In this document: in pieces, positions 26,471-35,665 of the stretch
Layout of the letters: each line of letters starts with the position of its first letter
How positions within the stretch are numbered: the stretch's first letter is position 1
Assembly (NCBI GenBank): GCA_009692585.1
Contig: SHYX01000015.1
Location: forward strand, 32,145 to 96,144
Length of the DNA: 64,000 nucleotides
Direction: 5' to 3'
Source of the DNA: Myxococcales bacterium
GTDB taxonomy: Bacteria > Myxococcota > UBA796 > SXON01
The notes under the pieces: generated by a model
The model's database searches: none
What the model saw: the letters and a program-made list of their open reading frames with translations, nothing else
What the model was told of the DNA's origin: nothing
Position numbers and translations under genes: made by a program

Positions 26471-28479
26471 CCGTTGTCGTCTTCGGCCTGGGTTGCCAGA
26501 CGGCGGGGACCTCGTCGCCGGTTGCCGGCGTGCCCGCCGCCGCCGACACCGGCCATAGCGGCCTGGCCGTCCCTGTCGAGGTCCGGGTCACCGTCACCCT
26601 CGACGGCGTGCCCATCCAGGGAGCGTCGGTGCTCCAGGCCGGAACCGAGACCCGCTACGAGACCGACGCCAGCGGCGTGGTGGACGTCCCGATCGATGGG
26701 ACCATCGACGGTGATCTGTGGGTGGCCGCCAGCTTCCCGAGCGCGTGGAACGCGGGTGCGGCGGTGAAGGGGGCCTCGTCGGTGACCATCGGGCTCACGA
26801 CGTTCGACCCCGCCGACAATCCCGACTACACCTTCGCTGATCCCGGGATCGACGCCACCGCCGACTCCAACGCCACCCAGTGCAGCCATTGCCATCTGTC
26901 TCTCCACCGGGGATGGGCGGCGAGCCCCCATGCAGCGTCCGCGCGCAATCCCGTGGTCCACGCGGTCTATCAGGGCTTCGATCGGGACGTTCCCGACGTC
27001 GCATCCTGCGAGGCGCGCGGCGGAAGCTGGGAGCCGGCGGTCGAGCCCGGGACCTCGCTGGCGATCGACGCGTGCCACGTCGCGGAGGCGGTGAGCGGCG
27101 CTGGCGGGTGCGCGGACTGCCATGCGCCCGGTATCGGCGGGGCCGACCTCGCTGGACACGAGCTGCTCGAAGCGACCGGACTCGCGTACCAAAACGGCGT
27201 GCATTGCGACGTCTGCCACAAGGTCGAGTCGGTCGATGTCGGCGAGGCCGCGGGTGTCGCGGGTTGGCTCAACGTGCTGCGCCCCAGCGATCCTTCCCCC
27301 TCCCGCCTGCTCGGGCCCTTCCACCCTCTGCAGTTCGGGCCCTACATCGACGTGCTCCACCCCTTGATGGGGGGTGTGCAACGGGAACATCTCCACAGCG
27401 CGGATTTCTGCGGGGGCTGCCACCAGCTCGATCAGGGCGTGCTCGTAGAGGGTGTCGAGCTTGATTGGTTGCGCTGGCCGGACGGCACGTTGCCGGTTCA
27501 GAGCACCTGGGCCGAGTGGGAGGACGGCCCGATGAACCCGGCGGCGCCCTGCCAGAGCTGTCACATGCCCCCGCTCCCGGGCGCGGGCAATTCCGCCGAT
27601 CTCGGCAACGAGTTCGACCTGCTTCCGGGCGTCGCGACCGGCTGGTACCGTGCACCCGGCGCCGTACGGGCCCACTCCTGGGTAGGGCCGCGGCAACCGG
27701 AAAGCGGCATGCTCGAGCTTGCCGCGCTGCTCCAGGTCGAGACCGAGCTGACCGACGGCGAGCTGGTGGCGACGGTCGTCGTACAGAATTCCGGTCCCGG
27801 GCACGCGCTGCCAACCGGTGAATCGCTACGCAATCTTGTCCTTCGTGTGGATGCAGCTTGCGATGGAGCGCCGCTTCGTGCCACGGGCGGAGACGTCGTG
27901 CCGGTCTGGGGTGGAGTCGATGGGGTGCGGACGCTGCCGGCCGAGCTGTTGGTGGTGGTTGGCGCCGCCGCGGGCGACCGGCTCCGGCTGCTGGCAACGG
28001 TGGGTTGGGTGGAGTACCAAGGTTTCGGTGCGTTCGGGGATGGGCGGTTCTCGGCGGCAGAGAAGGGTCTTCCCGACTATGCGTTCGTCGGGGACGCCGA
28101 GGTCCTGGCGGTGGACGCCGAGGGTCGGGTGACGCTCGATCACCCGGAGTGGGTGGCGTCGGCGGACACCGCCTTCTGGGTCCGGGCCGCGGGCGTTTCG
28201 GAGGTGGGTGCCGTCGGCGGCCTGCCGGGCTTCGGGTTCGCCCGGGTTCTCGTCGGGGATGACGGTGAGCGCATGGTGCCGCACCACCTCGCGGTGGACG
28301 TCGAGAGTGACAACCGCCTCTTGCCGACGGATTCGTTCACCACCGAGCACCGCTTCGAGGTCGCGTGTGCGTCCCCCACGGTGACCGCGACGCTTCGTTA
28401 CCGCGCGGTCCCCTGGGGGCAGGCGCAGCGGTACGGCTGGGTGGTCGAGGACCGGGTGATGGCGACGGTGACAAGATGA
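26458..28479 (+). CDS. Pentaheme c-type cytochrome lipoprotein
   Basis: 673 aa from a GTG that overlaps the preceding gene by 13 bases. MYAVAVVVFGLGC is a short lipoprotein-like signal. An Ig/Cna-like domain (about residues 40-110) precedes five CxxCH heme motifs: CSHCH (142), CADCH (218), CDVCH (250), CGGCH (318) and CQSCH (365). A beta-rich C-terminal domain of about 250 residues follows. The arrangement resembles multiheme cytochromes of the c554/NrfB-like superfamily. Electron transfer at the outer membrane or periplasm is likely. The multicopper oxidase start overlaps its stop by ATGA, so the two may work together. Confidence 0.88.
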   Translation: MYAVAVVVFGLGCQTAGTSSPVAGVPAAADTGHSGLAVPVEVRVTVTLDGVPIQGASVLQAGTETRYETDASGVVDVPIDGTIDGDLWVAASFPSAWNAGAAVKGASSVTIGLTTFDPADNPDYTFADPGIDATADSNATQCSHCHLSLHRGWAASPHAASARNPVVHAVYQGFDRDVPDVASCEARGGSWEPAVEPGTSLAIDACHVAEAVSGAGGCADCHAPGIGGADLAGHELLEATGLAYQNGVHCDVCHKVESVDVGEAAGVAGWLNVLRPSDPSPSRLLGPFHPLQFGPYIDVLHPLMGGVQREHLHSADFCGGCHQLDQGVLVEGVELDWLRWPDGTLPVQSTWAEWEDGPMNPAAPCQSCHMPPLPGAGNSADLGNEFDLLPGVATGWYRAPGAVRAHSWVGPRQPESGMLELAALLQVETELTDGELVATVVVQNSGPGHALPTGESLRNLVLRVDAACDGAPLRATGGDVVPVWGGVDGVRTLPAELLVVVGAAAGDRLRLLATVGWVEYQGFGAFGDGRFSAAEKGLPDYAFVGDAEVLAVDAEGRVTLDHPEWVASADTAFWVRAAGVSEVGAVGGLPGFGFARVLVGDDGERMVPHHLAVDVESDNRLLPTDSFTTEHRFEVACASPTVTATLRYRAVPWGQAQRYGWVVEDRVMATVTR

Positions 28480-29837
28480 TCCTGGCCCTCCTCGGCTGTG
28501 TGGAGCCGGACGTCGCTGACGACGCCCACCCCTTCCTGGCGGACACGGCCGCCGAACCGGGAGATCAGGGTCCGACGGTGCTGCCCTTCCCTGTGGACGC
28601 GAAGGACCTCGATGAGGCGGAGGGGCGCGTTCGGTTCGCCCTTGCCGCGCAGCTCACGACGCATGACGTCGGCGGGGTGACGATCGCGGGGTACGGCTAC
28701 GACGGGCTGACGCCGGGTCCGGTGCTGCGCGCCCGGGTGGGCGACGAGGTGACGGTCGAGTTGCACAACGCGCTGGCGGCGGCGACCACCCTCCACTGGC
28801 ACGGGATGCACGTGCCAAACGCGATGGATGGGGTGGAGCGCGTCCAGGCACCCATCCTGCCGGGTGCGAAGTTCACCTACCGCTACACCGCGACGAGCTC
28901 CGGCACGTTCTGGATCCACCCTCACGTCGACACCGACCGGCAGGTCGACCTCGGTTTGTACGCCGTCGTCGTGGTGACAGCGCCGGCCGAGCCCGTGTCC
29001 GCTCACGACGTGGTGCTGGTCTTCGATGCCTGGGCAGAAGTCGAATCGGGCCTGGGAGCCGTCGACGATCACACGCCTCCCGACCCGGGGACACAGGTGT
29101 GGACCGTCAACGGGGCGGTGAGCCCGGTCTGGACTCTGGAGCCGGCCGCGACCGCGCGAGTACGCCTGCTCAACGCCTCGAACACCAGCTTTCTATCGCT
29201 GAACTGGCCGGGCGCCCGACTGCTCGCCACCGACCAGGGGCTGGCGGCGGCTCCCGGGCTCGTCGACGGGCTGGTGTTGGCGCCCGGGGATCGTGCGGAG
29301 GTCGAGGTCCTTGCCGGACAAGGGACGGTCCCGGTGACCACGTCGATGTGGTCGGCGGCCGGAGGCGCCAGCTACGGCGATCCCCGGACCCTCTTGACGG
29401 TCGTGGGTGGCGACGGCGAGCCCGGCCAACCGCTCGCCTTCTCGTTCTCCGGGGCCGCGCCGTCGACGGATCCCGGGCGCACGGATGTGCTCTACACTTT
29501 TGCGGGCGGGGCGCCCGGCGAGGACTGGCTCATCAACGGCGAGGCCTGGCCTGACGTGACCGCGACCCACGTCGCGCTCGATGCGGACGTGATCATCGAG
29601 GTGCGTAACCTCAGCGCTACCAGCCACCCCTTCCACCTGCACGGCCATCGCTTCGAGGTCCTGTCGGTCGACGGTGTGTCCCCGGCAAGCCAGCGCCACG
29701 AAGACACCATCGACGTGCCCATCCGCGCCGCGGTCCGCCTTCGGCTGATGGCGGACAACCCGGGGGCATGGCTGGTGCACTGCCACCTGCTTGGCCACGA
29801 GGAGGGGGGGATGATGACCGAGTTGGTCGTGGAGTAG
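28476..29837 (+). CDS. Three-domain multicopper oxidase, lipoprotein-type
   Basis: 453 aa from the ATG at 28476 (MILALLGC; the Cys at residue 8 would be lipidated). All copper motifs are intact: HWHG (residue 107), HPH (148), HPFHLHGH (384-391) and HCHLLGHEEGGM (435-446), the last with the Cys, His and axial Met of type-1 copper. Laccase-like enzymes couple oxidation of phenols, Cu(I), Fe(II) or Mn(II) to O2 reduction. The substrate is unknown; no Met-rich CueO-type insert is evident. The cytochrome gene directly upstream makes an electron-transfer partnership plausible. Confidence 0.92.
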   Translation: MILALLGCVEPDVADDAHPFLADTAAEPGDQGPTVLPFPVDAKDLDEAEGRVRFALAAQLTTHDVGGVTIAGYGYDGLTPGPVLRARVGDEVTVELHNALAAATTLHWHGMHVPNAMDGVERVQAPILPGAKFTYRYTATSSGTFWIHPHVDTDRQVDLGLYAVVVVTAPAEPVSAHDVVLVFDAWAEVESGLGAVDDHTPPDPGTQVWTVNGAVSPVWTLEPAATARVRLLNASNTSFLSLNWPGARLLATDQGLAAAPGLVDGLVLAPGDRAEVEVLAGQGTVPVTTSMWSAAGGASYGDPRTLLTVVGGDGEPGQPLAFSFSGAAPSTDPGRTDVLYTFAGGAPGEDWLINGEAWPDVTATHVALDADVIIEVRNLSATSHPFHLHGHRFEVLSVDGVSPASQRHEDTIDVPIRAAVRLRLMADNPGAWLVHCHLLGHEEGGMMTELVVE

Positions 29838-29869
29838 GCCGGGCTGGTCCGGGTGGCGTGAACACGACC

Positions 29870-30724
29870 TCAGCGCGGCCCTTCCATCAGATAGGCGGCG
29901 ATCTCCACGCCGAAGTTCATCGGCCAATGACCGAGGAACGCCGGGAGGAAGCTGCGACAGCGCAGGCAGACCACCGCCAACAGCGCGCTGCCCACGAAGG
30001 AGGAGAGCATCTCGATCTCGGGCTTGCCCCGGTGCAGCAGAAAGTAGCCGAGGCTGACATACAGGATCGCGGCGCGTTTGCCGTGGGTTCTGGCGATCGC
30101 GAACAGTCCGACGCCGTGCCAGAAGAACTCCTCCCCGAACAGGCAGACCCCGCGCAGGAGTTGGACGGCCAGGAGTTGCCCGAAGTCGGCGCGCGCGGCC
30201 ACGTCCTGCGGGTAGTACGCGCGGAGGCTGGGCAGCAGCGCCACCGCAAGGAATGAGGCGGGTACGATGATCGCGGCGGCGATGGCCACCTTGGGTCCCC
30301 ACCAGCGCCAGTCGCCCAGGCCGATTCCGTAGTCGTCGGCGCGCACGTCGGACGCCATCCAGGCGGCCACCGAGACCACCGCGGCGAGCACCAACGGCGG
30401 GAAGAAACGAGCCGGGTCGTCCTCCGCCCAGCTCTTGCCCTCGCCGGCCAACTTCGCCGCCCACCACGGGGCGGCGACCAGCACCGACACCAGGATGGCG
30501 GCGCCCGCGAGCGCGCCACGCCGCCGCGTGGCCCCCCAGGCTGCGAGGAACGCCAGCGGAATGAACAGGTAGATGGCGTCGTATCCCGCCGCCAACATCC
30601 GGCCGGTGCGGGGCAGGAGCTTCCAATCGCAGAAGCAGCACCACGCCATCATCGTTGCCGGGAGCCAGCCGGCGAGCAGGGCGCCGGGGTCGAATTCGGC
30701 GACAAACGCACGCAGGCGAGACAT
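29870..30724 (-). CDS. CPBP-family (CAAX-like) intramembrane protein
   Basis: 284 aa with about eight transmembrane helices. The motif GEEFFWHGV (about residues 196-204) matches the EExxxR motif of CPBP proteases except that the Arg is His. FLLHRGKPE and LGHWPMNF follow in the positions of the later motifs, keeping a His in each. An intact glutamic intramembrane protease is likely but not certain. It converges on the multicopper oxidase gene with 32 bases between. Confidence 0.75.
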   Translation of the reverse strand: MSRLRAFVAEFDPGALLAGWLPATMMAWCCFCDWKLLPRTGRMLAAGYDAIYLFIPLAFLAAWGATRRRGALAGAAILVSVLVAAPWWAAKLAGEGKSWAEDDPARFFPPLVLAAVVSVAAWMASDVRADDYGIGLGDWRWWGPKVAIAAAIIVPASFLAVALLPSLRAYYPQDVAARADFGQLLAVQLLRGVCLFGEEFFWHGVGLFAIARTHGKRAAILYVSLGYFLLHRGKPEIEMLSSFVGSALLAVVCLRCRSFLPAFLGHWPMNFGVEIAAYLMEGPR

Positions 30725-30774
30725 GGGCGTCCGCCTACCCTGCGGATCGCCGTCGGGCCGTGTTAGGATAGGTC

Positions 30775-31698
30775 ATGTCTGCGATTTCGCTGTACGAGGT
30801 GTCGCCGCGCGACGGCCTGCAGAACGAAGCGGGCGTGGTCTCGACCGAGGCCAAGGCCCAACTGATCGCGCAGCTTGTGGGTGCCGGGGTCACCGACATC
30901 GAGGTGACGAGCTTCGTTCGCCCGGGCTGGATCCCCCAACTTTCCGACGCGGTCGAACTCGTGCGCGGCCTGCCGACGCGCGACGGCGTGCGGTACTGGG
31001 GGCTCGTCCCCAACCGGGTCGGGCTGGAACGGGCGCTCGAAGGCGGAATCCGACACGTGGCGACCTTTCTCAGCGCCAGCGAGACCCACAACAAGCGGAA
31101 CGTGAATCGGACGGTGCGGGAGAGCCTCGCCGGCATCGAAGAGGTCATCGCGGTCGCAAGGGACGAGGGCGTTTCGGTCCGGGGGTACATCTCCACGGTG
31201 TTCGGTTGCCCCTACGAGGGTCGCGTGCCCTTCGAGCAGACGCTGCGCATCGTCGAGCGCCTCTTCGCTGCGGGGGCCGACATGATCGCGCTCGGCGACA
31301 CCACCGGGATGGGGGATCCTCGGCTGGTGCGCGAGGTCCTCACCCGGCTGTACGCCGCTGGCGTCTCGCCCGAAAAGGTGGCCCTCCACCTGCACGACAC
31401 GCGGGGCACGGCGCTTGCCAACGCCCTGGCCGGCTGGGAGATGGGCGTTCGGCAGTTCGACGGGGCGGTGGGCGGCATGGGGGGGTGCCCGTACGCGCCG
31501 GGCGCGAGCGGCAACGCCGCGTCGGAGGATCTGGTCCACACCTTCCACGCCATGGGCGTGGACACCGGGGTCGACCTTGACCGGCTGGCCGCCGCGGGCT
31601 GTTTCGCGGAATCCCTGGTCGGCCGTGAGCTGCCGGGGCGGTACCATCTGTACTGGAAGGGGGCGCGGCAGCGCTCGGCGTCGGCGCGCACGGCGTAG
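30775..31698 (+). CDS. Hydroxymethylglutaryl-CoA lyase-type aldolase
   Basis: 307 aa TIM-barrel enzyme. VSPRDGLQNE is the N-terminal signature, ISTVFGCPYEG and GDTTGMGDP follow, and LHLHDTRGTALAN carries the metal-binding HxH. The flexible-loop motif GGMGGCPYAPGASGN holds the catalytic Cys. It cleaves HMG-CoA to acetoacetate and acetyl-CoA in leucine breakdown. AGGA lies 6 bases before the ATG. No other leucine-degradation gene is adjacent. Confidence 0.92.
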   Translation: MSAISLYEVSPRDGLQNEAGVVSTEAKAQLIAQLVGAGVTDIEVTSFVRPGWIPQLSDAVELVRGLPTRDGVRYWGLVPNRVGLERALEGGIRHVATFLSASETHNKRNVNRTVRESLAGIEEVIAVARDEGVSVRGYISTVFGCPYEGRVPFEQTLRIVERLFAAGADMIALGDTTGMGDPRLVREVLTRLYAAGVSPEKVALHLHDTRGTALANALAGWEMGVRQFDGAVGGMGGCPYAPGASGNAASEDLVHTFHAMGVDTGVDLDRLAAAGCFAESLVGRELPGRYHLYWKGARQRSASARTA

Positions 31699-31702
31699 CC
31701 GG

Positions 31703-32461
31703 ATGCCCCGTAGCTTCCTCAAGATCATCGCGGGTTCACGACAGGGACTCAACGTGCCGTTGCCGGTGGTCGAAGCGCTGACCATCGGCCGCAAGCATGG
31801 AGAGCTGCTGCTGGACGACCCGCTCACCTCCGGGCGCCATTGTCAGGTGCAGGCGCGAGGTTCGGAGTGGGTGTTGACCGATCTGGGCAGCACCAACGGG
31901 ACGATGGTGGACGGACGCCTGGTGCACGAGGCGGTCCTCAAGGCCGGCAGCGAGATCCAGATCGGCGGCACGCGCCTGGTCCTGTTCGTCGGCACGGGAG
32001 ACGAACCTGCCGCGGCGGAGGACAAACCCGGCGCGGGAGAGACCAGCGCGAACCAGCCCGACCTCGCCTGGCTGCTCGACGAAGAGCTGATCGAGCTCGC
32101 GGGTGGGGGCGAACGGACGCGCTCGCCGGCCGATGTGATTGGGCAGGAGCTTCGCCTGCCGCCCGGCCTCAACGCGCTGGTCGAGGTGGTGGCGGGGCAG
32201 GATACCGGCAAGATATTTAGGTTTACCCGCGGAAATGTCAATATCGGTCGTCGCAGCGGCGAGGTGCCCCTGTCCGACGGGGAAGTCAGCCGTCGCCACA
32301 GCGTCATCGAAGTCTTCGGTCGCGACATGATCTTCCTGCGTGACCTCGGCAGCACCAACGGCACCTACCACAACGGCCGGCGGGCGATCGTGGCTCGGCT
32401 GCGCTCCGGGGATACGGTCGGGATCGGCAAGACCGTGTTGAAGCTCCAGGTCACGCGTTAG
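31703..32461 (+). CDS. Protein with two FHA domains
   Basis: 252 aa from the ATG at 31703, 4 bases after the lyase stop. The first FHA domain (about residues 5-90: TIGRKHGELLLDD, SGRHCQV, TDLGSTNGTMVDG) and the second (about 160-250: NIGRRSGEVPLSD, SRRHSVIE, RDLGSTNGTYHNG) both keep the Gly-Arg, Ser, His and Asn residues that bind phosphothreonine. The linker is acidic. It is probably a scaffold in Ser/Thr kinase signalling; no kinase is in the window. Confidence 0.9.
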   Translation: MPRSFLKIIAGSRQGLNVPLPVVEALTIGRKHGELLLDDPLTSGRHCQVQARGSEWVLTDLGSTNGTMVDGRLVHEAVLKAGSEIQIGGTRLVLFVGTGDEPAAAEDKPGAGETSANQPDLAWLLDEELIELAGGGERTRSPADVIGQELRLPPGLNALVEVVAGQDTGKIFRFTRGNVNIGRRSGEVPLSDGEVSRRHSVIEVFGRDMIFLRDLGSTNGTYHNGRRAIVARLRSGDTVGIGKTVLKLQVTR

Positions 32462-32483
32462 CTCCCACCCCGCGGGAGAACGC

Positions 32484-33749
32484 GTGCAGTTCAGTGAATT
32501 CGGCCTCGACGCCCGGCTGCTTGTCGCCGTCGACGAGCTCAAGTACACCTCCCCCACGCCGATCCAGGCCCAGGCCATCCCTCCGGCCTTGCTTGGTCGC
32601 GACGTGATCGCGGCGGCCATGACGGGAAGTGGCAAGACGGCGGCCTTTCTCCTGCCGATCCTCCACCGCATCCTCCAGGCCCCGAAGCTGGGCACACGGC
32701 TGTTGGTGCTCACGCCGACGCGGGAGTTGTGCGTGCAGATCCACGAGGCGTGCGTCGGCTTCGGCGCGCACGCCGGCATTTCCTGTGCTCCGGTGTATGG
32801 CGGCGTGGGACTGGGCCCGCAGGAGGACGCCATGCGGCGGGGGGTCACCGTACTCGTCGCGACGCCCGGACGTCTGCTCGATCACCTGTCGCGACCGTAC
32901 GGCCACCTCGATCACCTCGACTTCCTCGTGGTCGACGAGGCCGATCGCATGCTCGACATGGGATTTTTACCCGACGTGCGTCGTGTTCTCGCGCGGCTGC
33001 CGAAAAAGCGGCAGACGATGTTCTTCTCCGCGACCCTTCCGCCCGAAGTTCGTGCGCTCAGCAAGGAGATCCTGAGCGATGCGGTGGCGATCAACGTGGA
33101 GCGGAAGTCGCTGCCGGCGACCGGCGTCTCCCAGGCGGTGTTCGCGGTCCATGGCGGGGCCAAGAACGCGCTGCTGGTCGCTCTGCTCGGCCGCAACGAG
33201 ATCGGCAGCGTGATCGTGTTCACCCGCACCAAGGCGCGCTGCAACCGCCTGGCCGACTTCCTGGAGGCGCGTGGGATCCCGAACGTTCGCATCCACGGCA
33301 ATCGCACCCAGGGGCAGCGGTCGGCGGCGATGGCGGACTTCAAGGCGGCGAAGGTGCGGGTGTTGTGCGCCACGGACGTGGTGGCGCGCGGCATCGACAT
33401 CCAGGCGCTGGATCACGTGGTAAACTACGATGTTCCTCATGTTCCCGGCGACTACATCCACCGCGTGGGCCGCACCGCGCGGGCGGAGGCGGTGGGAGAG
33501 GCGTTCACGTTCGTGTCGCCGGAGGAGGAGGCCGAGCTCAAGGCGATCGAGAAGGCCATTGGTGCCAAGATCGAGCGCCGCCCCCTGCCGGACTTTGACT
33601 TCACGCCGAAGCCGAAGCGCCCGCCGGAGCCCCGCAAGGCGGACGAGCGCGCCCTGGCCCAGCAGCGCGCCGCCCGCGCCGGGAAGAAGAAATCCCCGGA
33701 GGTGACGACGTGGGGGCGCTCGGATGGCGGGGGGCGTGGGGGCCGATAG
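32484..33749 (+). CDS. DEAD-box RNA helicase (RhlE-like)
   Basis: 421 aa with the full set of motifs: Q motif (PTPIQAQAIPP), AAAMTGSGKTAAF, PTREL, VDEADRMLDMGF, SATLP, VIVFTRTK, ATDVVARGIDI and HRVGRTAR. The C-terminal tail (about residues 365-421) is basic and Gly-rich, as in RNA-binding tails. It unwinds short RNA duplexes in ribosome assembly or RNA decay. The GTG start at 32484 follows CGGGAG. Confidence 0.93.
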   Translation: MQFSEFGLDARLLVAVDELKYTSPTPIQAQAIPPALLGRDVIAAAMTGSGKTAAFLLPILHRILQAPKLGTRLLVLTPTRELCVQIHEACVGFGAHAGISCAPVYGGVGLGPQEDAMRRGVTVLVATPGRLLDHLSRPYGHLDHLDFLVVDEADRMLDMGFLPDVRRVLARLPKKRQTMFFSATLPPEVRALSKEILSDAVAINVERKSLPATGVSQAVFAVHGGAKNALLVALLGRNEIGSVIVFTRTKARCNRLADFLEARGIPNVRIHGNRTQGQRSAAMADFKAAKVRVLCATDVVARGIDIQALDHVVNYDVPHVPGDYIHRVGRTARAEAVGEAFTFVSPEEEAELKAIEKAIGAKIERRPLPDFDFTPKPKRPPEPRKADERALAQQRAARAGKKKSPEVTTWGRSDGGGRGGR

Positions 33750-35601
33750 CCGCGTGACGTCGTGCCTGCCTGGGCTGATGGCGGGGGCGTTGCTGCTCGC
33801 CGCGTGTTCCCCGATCGAGGTGTTGAGTCCGCCCGACGGGGCGTCGATTCGGGTGCCGTGGGTGCCGCTGGTGGTGGGGGCGTCGGACCGATTTGCGGGG
33901 GGCAGCGCCGAAGTGCTGCTGGATGGAAGCCCGTTTCCCGATCCGTTGTTGCTGATGAGGTTGGGCGAGGAGACCGGCGCCCATCTCCTGGCTACCCTCG
34001 ATGCGACCTCGCTGACCGAAGGCGAGCACCGGATTCGGGTCCGCTGGACGTCGATCGGCGGCGAGGTCGCTGAGACCGAGAGCCGCTTCGAGGTGGACCG
34101 CCCGGCGGCCCGGGTGCGCTTCGAGGTGGACGACGGCGAGGGCCGGCCGACCGCCGCCCGGGTGCTGGTGCGCGACGGCGCCGGGCCGGTGCTGTTGTCC
34201 GGGCCGGCCCCACGCGCCTCGGAGCCGCAGGGACGATTCAAGAGCTGGTCGTCGGTGCTGGTGACCGACGGGGCCGGCGTGGTGGACCTCGACCCCGGCA
34301 GCTACACCTTCGTGGCGGTTCGTGGGCTCCGCGAAGACGTCGACGTGCAACTCGTCGAGGTCTCCGGCGACATGACGGTGTTGATGTCCGTCCCGACCGT
34401 CGTCGCGACCCCCGACGATGTCCTGGCGGATCTTCACGTCCACACAGGCAGGAGTCGCGACAGTTTCATCCCGGATGCGGTGCGATTCCAATCGCTTCTG
34501 GCAGCGGGGATCGATGTCGCGGTGATCACGGACCACCACGAGGCCAACGACGTGGCCGCCCAGCTCGCGCAGGTCAGCGTCGCCGACGGCGCCGTTCGCC
34601 TGGTCACCGGGGTCGAGGTGAAGATCGATGCGGACGGAACGTCGCTCGGCCATTTCAACAGCTTTCCGCTGCTTCCGGCCGAGCTCCCCGAAGCGCTCGA
34701 CTCGCCCGACGTGGCGCTGTACCTCGATACCTATGGCGCCCTCTCGAGCGCGCCGATCACGCAGCTCAACCACCCCCGTGGCATCCAATTCGACACGGAC
34801 GAAGAGCGCAACGAAGAGGCCCACGCGCTGTTCACGTTGGTGGGCTTCGATCGGACGCTCCCGCTGACCGATCCGGTCAACACCTGGCTCTTGGCCCCGC
34901 GGTCGGGCACGGGGACCCGCGCCCTCGACTTCGATGCCTTGGAGATCACCAACCGGTTTTCGCGGTCCGGGCACCTGGCGGTCCGGGCAGATTGGTTCGC
35001 GTTGATGAACCAGGGGTTCTTCCTGACCGGCACCGGGAACAGCGATTCGCATGCGCTGGAGGTGGAGCGCGCTGGCTTCCCCGACAACCTGGTCCGCGTC
35101 CGGCCCCCCGCGCCGGGTGAACCGCTGGATGCGGACGCCTTCGTTTCCGCCATTCGTGCCGGGCATGTCACCGTTTCCACGGGGCCTGTACTGGACTTGG
35201 AGGTCTACGCCGCCGATGGGCGGGCGGGGGGCCCAGGGGACCTCCTGGTGGGCGGCTCGGGCTGGGTGGCGCGGCTGCACGTCCGCGCGGCCGCGTGGGT
35301 GCCTTGTCCGGCCCTTCGGCTGGTCGTCAACGGCGAGGTGGTCTTCGAGGCGCTGCTTCCGGCGAGGCACGACACCCTCCTGGACCAGACGGTGGAGCTG
35401 CCGCTGGCGCTTGGGGCCGACGCCTGGGTCCTGGCCGAGGCCGGCACCCCGATCGGCGTGATGGAGTCGGGCGTGTCGGTGGACTGGCCCGCGCCGTGGG
35501 CGTGGATCTTGCCGGAGTACGAGCCGCTCGCGTTCACCAACCCGGTGCGCGTGGATGTCGACGGGGACGGCCTGTTCACCGCGCCAGGGCTGCCCCGCTG
35601 A
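33724..35601 (+). CDS. PHP-domain metal-dependent hydrolase, lipoprotein
   Basis: Up to 625 aa. The signal ends in MAGALLLAAC (lipobox LAAC). The ATG at 33724 overlaps the helicase gene by 26 bases; the GTG at 33754 is an alternative. An N-terminal beta-rich region (about residues 30-230) precedes a CehA/McbA-type PHP domain: ADLHVHTGRSRD, ITDHHEAND, QLNHPRG and GTGNSDSH. The C-terminal part is again beta-rich. It probably hydrolyses phosphoesters or carbamates in the periplasm. The substrate is unknown. Confidence 0.85.
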   Translation: MAGGVGADSRVTSCLPGLMAGALLLAACSPIEVLSPPDGASIRVPWVPLVVGASDRFAGGSAEVLLDGSPFPDPLLLMRLGEETGAHLLATLDATSLTEGEHRIRVRWTSIGGEVAETESRFEVDRPAARVRFEVDDGEGRPTAARVLVRDGAGPVLLSGPAPRASEPQGRFKSWSSVLVTDGAGVVDLDPGSYTFVAVRGLREDVDVQLVEVSGDMTVLMSVPTVVATPDDVLADLHVHTGRSRDSFIPDAVRFQSLLAAGIDVAVITDHHEANDVAAQLAQVSVADGAVRLVTGVEVKIDADGTSLGHFNSFPLLPAELPEALDSPDVALYLDTYGALSSAPITQLNHPRGIQFDTDEERNEEAHALFTLVGFDRTLPLTDPVNTWLLAPRSGTGTRALDFDALEITNRFSRSGHLAVRADWFALMNQGFFLTGTGNSDSHALEVERAGFPDNLVRVRPPAPGEPLDADAFVSAIRAGHVTVSTGPVLDLEVYAADGRAGGPGDLLVGGSGWVARLHVRAAAWVPCPALRLVVNGEVVFEALLPARHDTLLDQTVELPLALGADAWVLAEAGTPIGVMESGVSVDWPAPWAWILPEYEPLAFTNPVRVDVDGDGLFTAPGLPR

Positions 35602-35615
35602 GTGGGTGATTTCGG

Positions 35616-35631
35616 GGCCCCGGGAGGGGCC
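35616..35631. terminator. Possible hairpin between convergent genes
   Basis: GGCCCC-GGGA-GGGGCC forms a 6-base-pair GC stem between the PHP lipoprotein and the leftward pilus operon. There is no U-run, so termination efficiency is doubtful. Confidence 0.3.
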
Positions 35632-35665
35632 GGCGACGGCGTGAGGGCGCGCCCGCCTGCTTCAG

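Noticed and set aside
29193..30644. A 483-codon minus-strand frame across the multicopper oxidase and CPBP genes.
   Set aside because: It is Arg-rich with no motifs; both true genes are well supported in other frames.
35602..35665. Strong rho-independent terminator after the PHP lipoprotein gene.
   Set aside because: The GC hairpin lacks a U-run on either strand; kept only as a low-confidence hairpin.
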